Source of the DNA: Mogibacterium sp.
Lineage (GTDB): Bacteria > Bacillota > Clostridia > Peptostreptococcales > Anaerovoracaceae
DNA length: 64,000 nt
Assembly (NCBI GenBank): GCA_017432075.1
Contig: JAFRJV010000111.1
Span: 1 to 64,000, forward strand
Direction: 5' to 3'
Made by a program: the position numbers and the translations under genes. Positions within the stretch are counted from its first letter, which is position 1; the number at the start of each line of letters is the position of its first letter. The notes beneath the pieces are model-generated. The model made no database searches, was not told the origin of the DNA, and was given only the letters and a program-made list of their open reading frames with translations. Positions 8,754-16,697 of the stretch are shown here, piece after piece.

Positions 8754-11053
8754 CAGAAAAACCTAAGGTATCAGTCATATGTATCACATACGGGCATGAG
8801 GATCATATTGCGCAGGCTCTCGACAGTTTTCTGATGCAGAAAACGGAGTTTCCGTTTCAGATCTTAGTCGGAGAGGATAATGGCCCTGACAAAACTGCCG
8901 AGATCGTAAAGAACTATGCAGAAAAATACCCGGACAAGATCGTTCCTTTCATCCGCAAGGAGAGTATTGGAGCGCAAAGGAATCTGGTGGATCTGTGCAG
9001 GCGTGCGGAAACCGAGTACCTTGCATTTTGTGAGGGCGATGATTACTGGATGGATGAATACAAACTACAAAAGCAATTCGATCTGATGGAAGCACATCCG
9101 GAGTATAATATGTGCTTTCATAACACCATGATAATGGCAGATCCATCGTGGTATTTGTATGAATGCTATGACCGGGATGATAATGGCAGCATCGTCTTTC
9201 CAGGATCAATACCGGATTACGATACAACGCTTACCGAAATGAAGGCCGATAATTACATTAAGTACAGCCCGGCTCATTCATCATCAATGTTTTACAGATG
9301 GGATAACAGCAAGGAGATACCAGAGTGGTATTATACCCAAATATACTGGGAACACTCACTGGTAATGATTCAGGTCGGGGACGGACTTATCGGTTATATT
9401 CCCGAAACGATGTCTGTCGGCGGGCTTTCAGAGGAAAGAGCGCCGGAGCATGAATCAAAGACAGATCTCTATATAAAAAGCCAGCAGAACCGGATAGAAA
9501 TGGCCGTTGATATCGAGAGCTATTATTTAAGTCACTATGGTCTTTTTGCAAATTCAGAAATAAGAGACCGCATTGTCCACGAATTCAACGATTATATTCA
9601 ATACATTATAAATACTGAGAATGATGATCTGTTAAGAGAAGCATATATAAAATATGCATATCCAGCCAGTCTGGCAATAGAAGCAAATTTAAGAAACCAA
9701 TCAACTATCAATAAGTTAAAAAGTCTTTACTCTGAAAATGGCTTCCAAATGCTTATAACAGATAGTGACGTAAAAGAGGGGGTTTCAAAATTAATCGATA
9801 AAAGAAAAATCAAAAAGAAAGAAAAAATAAAAGAAAACATAAGAAAACGATTAAACGCATATGTTAAAGATAACAAAGCGATCGAAGACAAAAAACTATG
9901 GGTCTTCAGTTATGATAACCAGTGGTACTATAGCGGAAATGTAAGGCATCTGTACGAATACATTCTGGCATATCACCCTGAAATCAGCGCTGTCTGGATC
10001 ACAAGAAGCATAACGCTGACCAAACTGTTTGATTCTGAAGGAAAGCCATATGCAAAGATAGGAAGCGAAGAATGTAAGCATGTTTTGGAAAAGGCAGCGG
10101 TTGCTTTTGTCAACAACTACAAAATACTATCATTTGGTATAGAAGGGATCAATAAGAACACTAAGATCGTCCGGCTTGGAGACGGGATCCGGCCAGAAGG
10201 AAAAGAAAGGTTCAATGCATATCAGAGGGACCTGAGAACAGTTCCTTTTATTACAGCAGAAGAGATCATCAGTAAGCATCCGGAGAATTATGATAAAGAA
10301 ATGCTCACGGAAGAAACACGAAGCTATTTCACAGAGGATTATCCAAACACATTCCTTCAACTTGCAGAAAATGACAGGATGCTGCGGTTTTATAATGAAG
10401 TAATGGGTATTCCCGAGGAGGCGATCATAAAGTGCGTATCGCCAAGGTGCTTTGCTGTCAGGGAAAAACCGAAAGAAACAAATAACGTGATCGCTCTGTG
10501 TCCCGGCTTCAGAGCAAGGGTGTCAGATCAAATAGAATACGCGGACGCTTTATTAAAAAATATTGACAGCATCAATGCTTTTCTTGAAAAAGAGGACTGC
10601 TTCCTCAGGATCATGATCCCTAACGACTATTATCATGAAGTAAGAGAAAAATTGCAGAAAGGAACAGACCGGTTCCCAAGAATGGAAGTCAGCGAGCCGG
10701 CAGAAGATCTGTTCTCCGAACTGATCAATATCGATGCAATGATAACGGACTGGTCATCAGCAATGTTTGACTTTGCATTACAGAATAAGCCGGTCGTTTT
10801 ATTGAATCCGGATAAGATTGAACAGGATGTCCCTGGCGGTATGCTGTATAAACTTGACGAAGTCGCGCCGGGGGCAAAGGCAGATGACTGGGAAGAGGCT
10901 CTGAATATGATTCTGGAAAGAATGAATGATCCGGATATTGACAGCGATAAGAGAAGAAAAACTGTGGAAACAATTTATGATACAGCTGTCAATGGTGATA
11001 AGGATCTCGAATGTATCGTTACAGAGATAAAGCAGCGCCTTGACATCCAATAA
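8750..11053 (+). CDS. Bifunctional GT2 glycosyltransferase / CDP-glycerol phosphotransferase
   Basis: 767 residues. Residues 1 to about 230 are a family-2 glycosyltransferase (VSVICITYGHEDHIAQAL, EGDDYWMDEY). After a Lys-rich linker near 345-380 comes a CDP-glycerol:polyglycerophosphate phosphotransferase-like domain (KKLWVFSYDNQWYYSGN; ITDWSSAMFDF with Asp667). It may build a sugar-phosphate unit of the glycan that receives the phosphonate. The section around 9500-9900 is visibly AT-rich, at the domain junction. Last gene of the phosphonate operon, closed by a terminator at 11081. Confidence 0.83.
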   Translation: MTEKPKVSVICITYGHEDHIAQALDSFLMQKTEFPFQILVGEDNGPDKTAEIVKNYAEKYPDKIVPFIRKESIGAQRNLVDLCRRAETEYLAFCEGDDYWMDEYKLQKQFDLMEAHPEYNMCFHNTMIMADPSWYLYECYDRDDNGSIVFPGSIPDYDTTLTEMKADNYIKYSPAHSSSMFYRWDNSKEIPEWYYTQIYWEHSLVMIQVGDGLIGYIPETMSVGGLSEERAPEHESKTDLYIKSQQNRIEMAVDIESYYLSHYGLFANSEIRDRIVHEFNDYIQYIINTENDDLLREAYIKYAYPASLAIEANLRNQSTINKLKSLYSENGFQMLITDSDVKEGVSKLIDKRKIKKKEKIKENIRKRLNAYVKDNKAIEDKKLWVFSYDNQWYYSGNVRHLYEYILAYHPEISAVWITRSITLTKLFDSEGKPYAKIGSEECKHVLEKAAVAFVNNYKILSFGIEGINKNTKIVRLGDGIRPEGKERFNAYQRDLRTVPFITAEEIISKHPENYDKEMLTEETRSYFTEDYPNTFLQLAENDRMLRFYNEVMGIPEEAIIKCVSPRCFAVREKPKETNNVIALCPGFRARVSDQIEYADALLKNIDSINAFLEKEDCFLRIMIPNDYYHEVREKLQKGTDRFPRMEVSEPAEDLFSELINIDAMITDWSSAMFDFALQNKPVVLLNPDKIEQDVPGGMLYKLDEVAPGAKADDWEEALNMILERMNDPDIDSDKRRKTVETIYDTAVNGDKDLECIVTEIKQRLDIQ

Positions 11054-11080
11054 AACTAAGCAGAAATATACAATAAGAAA

Positions 11081-11116
11081 CCTCCCGCAGTGTAATCATA
11101 CACGCGGGAGGCTTTT
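11081..11116 (+). terminator. Terminator of the phosphonate operon, possibly bidirectional
   Basis: The arms CCTCCCGC...TGT and ACACGCGGGAGG pair with one bulged base around a 6-nt loop and are followed by CTTTTCT. The minus-strand permease gene ends at 11151, so the hairpin may also end transcription from that side. Confidence 0.75.
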
Positions 11117-11150
11117 CTATTGCTATTAATCACTAATACATAAAACGCGT

Positions 11151-12095
11151 TTATTTCTCTTCCTTGCTGAATAGCTCTTTGTAGTCCGCGCCTGAAAGAA
11201 TACCAAACACCAGGACTCCGATCGTACACAGAATAGTGATCGGATTCAGCAGAGCGTAATTCTTGAAGAATACTACCGCGATTATTACGGCCCAGGCGGA
11301 ATATGTGATATTCAAAGCCATGGACTTGGACGCTCCGATTTGCGAAATAGCTCTGTAGTAGAAGAGATATGATACTGTTGCGCTAAGAGCGGCAATAGCA
11401 ATCGTTGGGATCAGCATTCCGGTTCCGCTGAAGAGGCTTATCGTGAAGCCCCATCCTTTCAGCAGAGGGAGAAGTATCAGTCCATATACGAGCGCCGAAG
11501 TGGTCTGACGGATCTGAAGAGCAAGGTCGTCTGTGACCAGCGGATCCTGAACACACTTCGCGATGATGACAGCTTCGATACCCCAGCCGAATGAGCACAT
11601 GAGAGCACCGAGTACGCCCAGCCAGAAATTCTTGATGCTGAGGTCAGGTGAATAGCTCAGACCATATACTCCAAGCAGAGTAAGGATCAGGAAAACCCAA
11701 CGATACCAGCGCATTTCCTCTTTGAGGAAATAATGCGCTATTACTGCGCCTATAGCAGGGAACATCGCTGTCGATACCGCGCCAATGGAAGCGCCCATGT
11801 TAGCAACCGCCATTACATAGCCGGTCATGCCGATCGGGCCGCCGATGACTGCCGCCAGAGCAACAAACTTGCCGCTTCTGGTCTTGAACGCCCTTACCAG
11901 ATCCGGAAGCCTACCCCTGAAACCGTTATACGCGCATGCCCATATCGCGGAAAAAGCGTCGTGGATAAAAGTTGATACGAAAGGAGCTAAAAAGATTGCC
12001 TGTTCCGTCGATACAAAAGGTGTCATAGCAAGCGCGATACCAATGATCGTCGTTTCTATTCCCCAGGTTAGACCTGCCATTATTCCTGCAAACAT
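11151..12095 (-). CDS. licB: LicB-like choline permease (EamA/DMT superfamily)
   Basis: 314 residues with about ten hydrophobic segments in two halves, the 10-TM EamA arrangement. Motifs include WGIETTIIGIAL near the N-terminus and MGASIGAVSTAMFPAIGAVI in the first repeat. Streptococcus and Haemophilus LicB proteins of this family take up choline, and this gene lies 18 bases behind a choline kinase gene in the same direction. Choline as substrate is therefore inferred from context; the transporter family is clear. Confidence 0.82.
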   Translation of the reverse strand: MFAGIMAGLTWGIETTIIGIALAMTPFVSTEQAIFLAPFVSTFIHDAFSAIWACAYNGFRGRLPDLVRAFKTRSGKFVALAAVIGGPIGMTGYVMAVANMGASIGAVSTAMFPAIGAVIAHYFLKEEMRWYRWVFLILTLLGVYGLSYSPDLSIKNFWLGVLGALMCSFGWGIEAVIIAKCVQDPLVTDDLALQIRQTTSALVYGLILLPLLKGWGFTISLFSGTGMLIPTIAIAALSATVSYLFYYRAISQIGASKSMALNITYSAWAVIIAVVFFKNYALLNPITILCTIGVLVFGILSGADYKELFSKEEK

Positions 12096-12113
12096 TATTT
12101 ACCTCCTTTTACA

Positions 12114-13028
12114 CTAACCAAGCTTTTTATAAGCTTCGATATTGTTCTTGAGTCTCAGATATCTTCCGTCCGCGTATTCTTGCATGAAATCGCCGTCAAA
12201 CGGAACGCGGGTAAGACCCCACAGAGTCCACAGATAATCAACATAGAGCTTTGCTGCTATGAAATACTTCTTCTCTTCAAGGGATGGCTCTCTCTGATAG
12301 TAATCCAGAAGGAGTTCCGCTTCCTGCTCTTCGTTATAACCGATCTCTATGGAAAGGCAGGAAAGATCCCACATAGCCTCGTTCATGCCGGAATACTCCC
12401 AGTCGATCAGATACAGCTTGCCGTTCTTATCAAGAACCCAGTTGCCGATTAGGGAATCGTTATGGCATGGTACGCGAGGGATAGGTCCGTTGGCGTCAAC
12501 AGATGCCTTGATATCCATGACAGTCTGCTTAACTTCATCATAGTCATCATAGAAAGCAACTCCGCCGTCACGAATGATCTTTTCATACAGGTCAGCCATT
12601 TCGAAAACTTCAAATTTAACTCCTGTGTCTACTCCGCAGGTGTGCAGCTTACGGAAGATGTCCGCTGCCTGTTTGATATTTTCACTTCTGCACATTACCT
12701 CTTCGGTCATAGGCTGCGGGTCATCAATAAAACGCATGACCTTACGTCCATCATCTCCAAAATACAAAAGTTCGGAATCTATACCCAGACTGCAGGCAAG
12801 CTCCGTGCTCTTTCTCTCGTCATCTCTGACGATCATCTCCTCGGTGCCTTCTCCCGGGATCCTTACAAGATACTCGTTTCCGTCCGCGCGGGTAACCCTG
12901 TAAGAATGATTAGTCATTCCACCAAGACGGCAGATATCGACGTACTCATCATCCTCAAAAACGGAACCAAGCAACGCTTTGACCTTAGGAAGGTCAGAAT
13001 CTTCAATTTCTCTGATTAATTCAGCCAT
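12114..13028 (-). CDS. licA: Choline kinase
   Basis: 304 residues of the choline/ethanolamine kinase fold. It would phosphorylate choline with ATP in the cytoplasm, the first step toward CDP-choline. The Brenner motif CHNDSLIGNW has catalytic Asp191 with Asn196, and LIDWEYSG holds the metal-binding Asp209. A good ribosome site (AAGGAGG) precedes the ATG. Upstream of licB and divergent from a gene that carries a second choline kinase domain, so the genome has two LicA activities here. Confidence 0.92.
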   Translation of the reverse strand: MAELIREIEDSDLPKVKALLGSVFEDDEYVDICRLGGMTNHSYRVTRADGNEYLVRIPGEGTEEMIVRDDERKSTELACSLGIDSELLYFGDDGRKVMRFIDDPQPMTEEVMCRSENIKQAADIFRKLHTCGVDTGVKFEVFEMADLYEKIIRDGGVAFYDDYDEVKQTVMDIKASVDANGPIPRVPCHNDSLIGNWVLDKNGKLYLIDWEYSGMNEAMWDLSCLSIEIGYNEEQEAELLLDYYQREPSLEEKKYFIAAKLYVDYLWTLWGLTRVPFDGDFMQEYADGRYLRLKNNIEAYKKLG

Positions 13029-13118
13029 TATATCCTCCTTGTTATTATTTGAAAGACCTGATCATACAGCATTCTTTTACGAATCTGATGGCTTGCCTAT
13101 CAAATATGTTTTTACACG

Positions 13119-13246
13119 GTGTTCATATTACCATATAATCATATCAAAAATGAACACTTTTTTTAATACAATACATATTTATTCATAGAAACCACAGTCG
13201 TTGCGCCTTGTTCATTTTTATGCTATTATTCCCACTGTTTGAACAA
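13119..13246. promoter_or_regulatory. Divergent choline-gene control region with four related half-sites
   Basis: The 244-base gap between licA and the fusion gene carries two similar inverted pairs. Pair 1 is GTGTTCAT (13119-13126) and ATGAACAC (13150-13157), perfect 8-bp arms 31 bases apart centre to centre. Pair 2 is TTGTTCA (13208-13214) and TGAACAA (13240-13246), perfect 7-bp arms 32 bases apart. They share the core GTTCA. Pair 2 brackets the extended -10 TGCTATTAT (13221-13229) of the plus-strand gene. The spacing near three helical turns suggests operators, possibly for the HTH domain of that gene. Confidence 0.55.
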
Positions 13247-13272
13247 AGATAACTTCCAAAAAGGAGACCGAA

Positions 13273-15039
13273 ATGACCAGAAATGAGTTTAATCTGCTTT
13301 ACGCAATTAAGAAGTACGGAATACAGAGCTACAGAAAAATGAAAGATATGGCCTTTGTTTCAGTTGGATATGTGTCTCAGACAATGAAATCCTTCTCTGA
13401 ACAGAACTATATCGACGATAACGGCATAACAGAACTTGGGATGCAGGCGCTGCTGCCGTACAAAGTCGATTCAGCGGTTATCATGGCGGCGGGAATGTCC
13501 ACCCGCTTTGTTCCGCTTTCCCTGGAGAAGCCGAAGGGCTTGCTTGAAGTTAAGGGCGAGGTACTTATTGAGCGCCAGATAAAACAACTGAAAGAGGCAG
13601 GCATAGAGAATATAGCCATCGTTCTGGGATACAAGAAAGAAGCGTTTTTTTATCTTGAGGATAAATACGATGGCATCAAAATAATCATCAATCCGGAATA
13701 TAATACCAAAAACAACACACATACTTTGTATTTGGCTCAAAACTGCATTAAGAACACTTATATTTGCTCCTCTGACGACTACTTCGTAGAAAATCCTTTT
13801 GAGGAGTATGTATATCAGTCATATTACGCGGCCATTCACGTAAAAGAAAAAACCAATGAATGGTATATGATCCCGGACAAGAAGGGCAACATATCCAAGG
13901 TAAGACTCTGCGGAGAAGAAGGCGATATAATGCTGGGCCATGTGTACTGGGACAGAGAGTTCAGCGCCGCAATGTTGGGAATACTCAACGCGGATCATGA
14001 AATAGGCAATTACGATCAGTCGCTTTGGGAGCAGATTCTGATGGAGAATGTCAAAGAGCTGCCTCCAATGGAGATAAAGGTCTATCCGGACGATGTCATC
14101 TTCGAATTCGATTCACTTGATGATCTCCGTAAGTTCGATGCCAGTTATATCAACAATACTCACAGCAGGATAATGAAGAATATCACTTCCTGCCTGAATT
14201 GTAATGAAGAGGATATTCTCAACCTTAAACCGATCAAGGAAGGAATAACCAATACATCATTCGCCTTTGAGGTCAACAGGAAAAAGTATGTCTACAGGCA
14301 TCCGGGCGAGGGGACAGAAGCTTTTATTTCACGCAAAGATGAAAAGAAAGCTCTGGAGCTTGCCAAACTTATAGGGGCTGATCCTACATTTATATATATG
14401 GATGACAACGAAGGATGGAAACTCTCAGAATATGTTGAAGAGAAAAGAGCACCTGATTATGGATCGGCAGATGATTCGAAAAGAGTCATTGGAGTAATGA
14501 AGACGCTGCATCAGCACGAGCTTCCTGACGGAAGAACCTTCAGCCCATGGGAAGAAACGGGAAAACTGGAAGAACTTCTGCGCTCAGAGAAAGGCGGCAT
14601 TGCCGATAAAGAATTCGATCAGCTTAAAGCCGATGTCGAAAAATGCTATAAGAAAACGATCGGAGACGGGGTAGAGACAAGGTTCTGTCACTGCGATACT
14701 TACGCGCAGAACTGGATGCTCACAGACAAAGGAGAGACGATACTGATCGACTGGGAGTACGCGGGCAACGCCGATCCGGGCTGTGATCTGGGAGCATATA
14801 TCATGGATTCCATGTGGGATATTCCGGACGCGGAGGCATTCATCAAAGAGTATTGCGGGAGTGAATATAATGATACTCTCAGATTCCATTATTTGGCATA
14901 TACGGCAATCCTGTCATATTACTGGTATGTGTGGGCGCTCTACCGTGAGGCAAGAGGAGCGATAATGGGAGAGAGCCTTTATAACTGGCGCGTTATGGCA
15001 AGACGCTATAGTAAATACCTGTTAGAAAAATACAAATAA
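13273..15039 (+). CDS. licCA: HTH - phosphocholine cytidylyltransferase - choline kinase fusion
   Basis: 588 residues in three parts. Residues 1 to about 62 look like a winged-helix DNA-binding domain (FNLLYAIKKYG, GYVSQTMKSFSEQNYI). From 67 to about 290 is a LicC nucleotidyltransferase (VIMAAGMSTRF, 69-79; KPKGLLEVKG), which makes CDP-choline from CTP and phosphocholine. From about 305 to the end is a choline kinase domain with FCHCDTYAQNW (catalytic Asp475, Asn480) and LIDWEY (Asp493). One protein could thus carry out both activation steps and sense the pathway. AAAGGAG sits 7 bases before the ATG. The adjacent half-site array suggests self-regulation, which is inference. Confidence 0.9.
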   Translation: MTRNEFNLLYAIKKYGIQSYRKMKDMAFVSVGYVSQTMKSFSEQNYIDDNGITELGMQALLPYKVDSAVIMAAGMSTRFVPLSLEKPKGLLEVKGEVLIERQIKQLKEAGIENIAIVLGYKKEAFFYLEDKYDGIKIIINPEYNTKNNTHTLYLAQNCIKNTYICSSDDYFVENPFEEYVYQSYYAAIHVKEKTNEWYMIPDKKGNISKVRLCGEEGDIMLGHVYWDREFSAAMLGILNADHEIGNYDQSLWEQILMENVKELPPMEIKVYPDDVIFEFDSLDDLRKFDASYINNTHSRIMKNITSCLNCNEEDILNLKPIKEGITNTSFAFEVNRKKYVYRHPGEGTEAFISRKDEKKALELAKLIGADPTFIYMDDNEGWKLSEYVEEKRAPDYGSADDSKRVIGVMKTLHQHELPDGRTFSPWEETGKLEELLRSEKGGIADKEFDQLKADVEKCYKKTIGDGVETRFCHCDTYAQNWMLTDKGETILIDWEYAGNADPGCDLGAYIMDSMWDIPDAEAFIKEYCGSEYNDTLRFHYLAYTAILSYYWYVWALYREARGAIMGESLYNWRVMARRYSKYLLEKYK

Positions 15040-15156
15040 CAGAGCAAAAATACAAAGGAAACGAGGCAAATAGGTTGAGTTTTTTGCCTGCAAGTGCTAC
15101 CCTCTGATTACCACACTCTTAATATTTTTTAAGATTACTGAGGGAGGAATAGGCAA

Positions 15157-16560
15157 ATGAAGAAAAGTAGTTTATTAGTATTGCTGCTGTCAATGGCTAT
15201 GGTGATGACATCGGTAATGTGCTCTTTTGCTGAGTCAGAAGCAACGGAAAATACGGACGGAGAAGTTGTGGCTGCTGAAGAGCAGGCAACTGTTGAGGCG
15301 CCTGTTGTTGAGGAACCAGCTGCTGAAGAGCCGGCAAACGTTGAAGCGCCTGCTGCTGAAGAACCAGTTGCTGAAGAACCGGCAAAGGATGCTACGGAAG
15401 AACCGGCTGCTTTGAGAGGCGGAAAAACAGGCTGGGATCAGGACGAATACGGCTATTGGTACTATTACGAAAACGACAATATGGTATACGGCTGGAAGAG
15501 TATCAAAGGCTATTGGTACTACTTCGATAAAAAAGACGGATATATGTATTCCGACATCTGGGATGAGATTAACGGCAAGTATTATTACTTCGATAATTCC
15601 GGACATATGAAGACCGGATGGGTCAAGGATGTCAAAGGCTACGGGGATGGTGCCTGGTATTACTTTAGCTCCGGAGGAGCAATGTGTGTTGGCTGGCTAA
15701 AGATTGGCGGTGCTTGGTATTACTTCGATGAGTACATAGATGAAGATGACGATTACCTTTACGGCCAGATGGCAAACGGCATTTGGTGGAATAATAAAGC
15801 TGAAAAGGCTTATCTGTTCGGAAGCAATGGAAAGTGGCAGAGCGGATTTACAGGTTGGAAGAGCGAAACTTACACCTATGATGGAACTAAGTACACCGAT
15901 TGGTACTATTTCAAGAAGGGAACAGGTATTAACGGCTTTCAGAAGTTTAGCAATAAATGGTATTATTTCGACGGAGGTTGGATGCTTGCCGACAATTGGT
16001 TGTCTTACAAAGGCTATTGGTACTACTTCGATAAGTCCGGAGTCATGAAGACCGGCTGGCTCAAAGATACCTGGACTGATGAAGAAGAGGGAGTAACTTA
16101 TATTACTTGGTATTACTTCAAGTCGAATGGAGCAGAAGCCTTCGGTTGGCAGAAAATCAGTGGCAAATGGTATTACTTCGATGAAGAAGACGGATATATG
16201 TATTCCGACTTCTGGGATGAGATTAATGGCAATTATTATTACATCGATAAGTCCGGAGTCATGAAGACCGGCTGGCTCAAAGATACCTGGACTGATGAAG
16301 AAGAAGGAGCAACTTATATTACTTGGTATTACTTCAAGTCGAATGGAGCAGAAGCCTTCGGTTGGCAGAAAATCAGTAACAAATGGTATTACTTCGATAA
16401 AGAAGACGGATATATGTATGCCAATGCATGGGCAGAGGATTCTAAAGGGTGGTATTACATGGATGAAGACGGCCACTGCGTCACAAACAAGACTATAGAG
16501 ATCGATGGCGAAGAATATACATTCGGCAGCGATGGAATATGCTTGAATCCGCCATTCTAA
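15157..16560 (+). CDS. Choline-binding-repeat surface protein 1
   Basis: 467 residues. A signal peptide (MKKSSLLVLLLSMAMV..., probable cut after CSFA) is followed by an acidic EEPA/EAPV-rich linker to about residue 85. The rest is made of cell-wall-binding repeats of the choline-binding type, for example GYWYYFDKSGVMKTGWLKD. It ends in a cap, FGSDGICLNPPF. Such repeats bind phosphocholine on teichoic acid, which fits the lic genes just upstream. No catalytic domain is visible. AGGGAGG at 15141-15147 sets the start. The 117-base gap before it has a weak hairpin (AGGCAAA...TTTGCCT, 15064-15089) and no clear promoter. Confidence 0.9.
   Translation: MKKSSLLVLLLSMAMVMTSVMCSFAESEATENTDGEVVAAEEQATVEAPVVEEPAAEEPANVEAPAAEEPVAEEPAKDATEEPAALRGGKTGWDQDEYGYWYYYENDNMVYGWKSIKGYWYYFDKKDGYMYSDIWDEINGKYYYFDNSGHMKTGWVKDVKGYGDGAWYYFSSGGAMCVGWLKIGGAWYYFDEYIDEDDDYLYGQMANGIWWNNKAEKAYLFGSNGKWQSGFTGWKSETYTYDGTKYTDWYYFKKGTGINGFQKFSNKWYYFDGGWMLADNWLSYKGYWYYFDKSGVMKTGWLKDTWTDEEEGVTYITWYYFKSNGAEAFGWQKISGKWYYFDEEDGYMYSDFWDEINGNYYYIDKSGVMKTGWLKDTWTDEEEGATYITWYYFKSNGAEAFGWQKISNKWYYFDKEDGYMYANAWAEDSKGWYYMDEDGHCVTNKTIEIDGEEYTFGSDGICLNPPF
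16030..16419 (+). repeat. Two 216-base-spaced direct repeats inside choline-binding gene 1
   Basis: About 175 bases at 16030-16204 recur almost unchanged at 16246-16419. Each encodes the blocks KSGVMKTGWLKDTWTDEEEG and ITWYYFKSNGAEAFGWQKIS. It is an in-frame internal duplication and a likely place for repeat number to change. Confidence 0.85.
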
Positions 16561-16577
16561 AACATTAATGATAGAAG

Positions 16578-16608
16578 TGGGGGGCTGTAAAGGCCCCTTA
16601 CTTTTTTT
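16578..16608 (+). terminator. Terminator after choline-binding gene 1
   Basis: GGGGC (16581-16585) pairs with GCCCC (16593-16597), with flanking bases AGTG/TTACT extending weakly, then seven Ts at 16602-16608. A similar terminator follows gene 2, part of a duplicated intergenic block. Confidence 0.7.
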
Positions 16609-16621
16609 AGTTTAATGTGGA

Positions 16622-16650
16622 TTTACAACAATGCTGTAAAATGATAATCT
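16622..16650 (+). promoter_or_regulatory. Promoter of choline-binding gene 2 with embedded dyad
   Basis: TTTACA (16622-16627), 17 bases, then TAATCT (16645-16650). The -35 is also the left arm of TTTACA-N7-TGTAAA (right arm 16635-16640). The same promoter and dyad recur before gene 3 at 18531, while other bases have changed, so the dyad may be a repressor or activator site. Confidence 0.65.
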
Positions 16651-16697
16651 CCAAAAGGTAACAGATATCATTAACCAAGCCAAACAGGGAGAACAAG

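Noticed and set aside
15697..16476. Minus-strand frame of 259 codons inside choline-binding gene 1
   Set aside because: It is the antisense image of the Trp/Tyr-rich repeats, and similar repetitive frames occur opposite genes 3 and 4.
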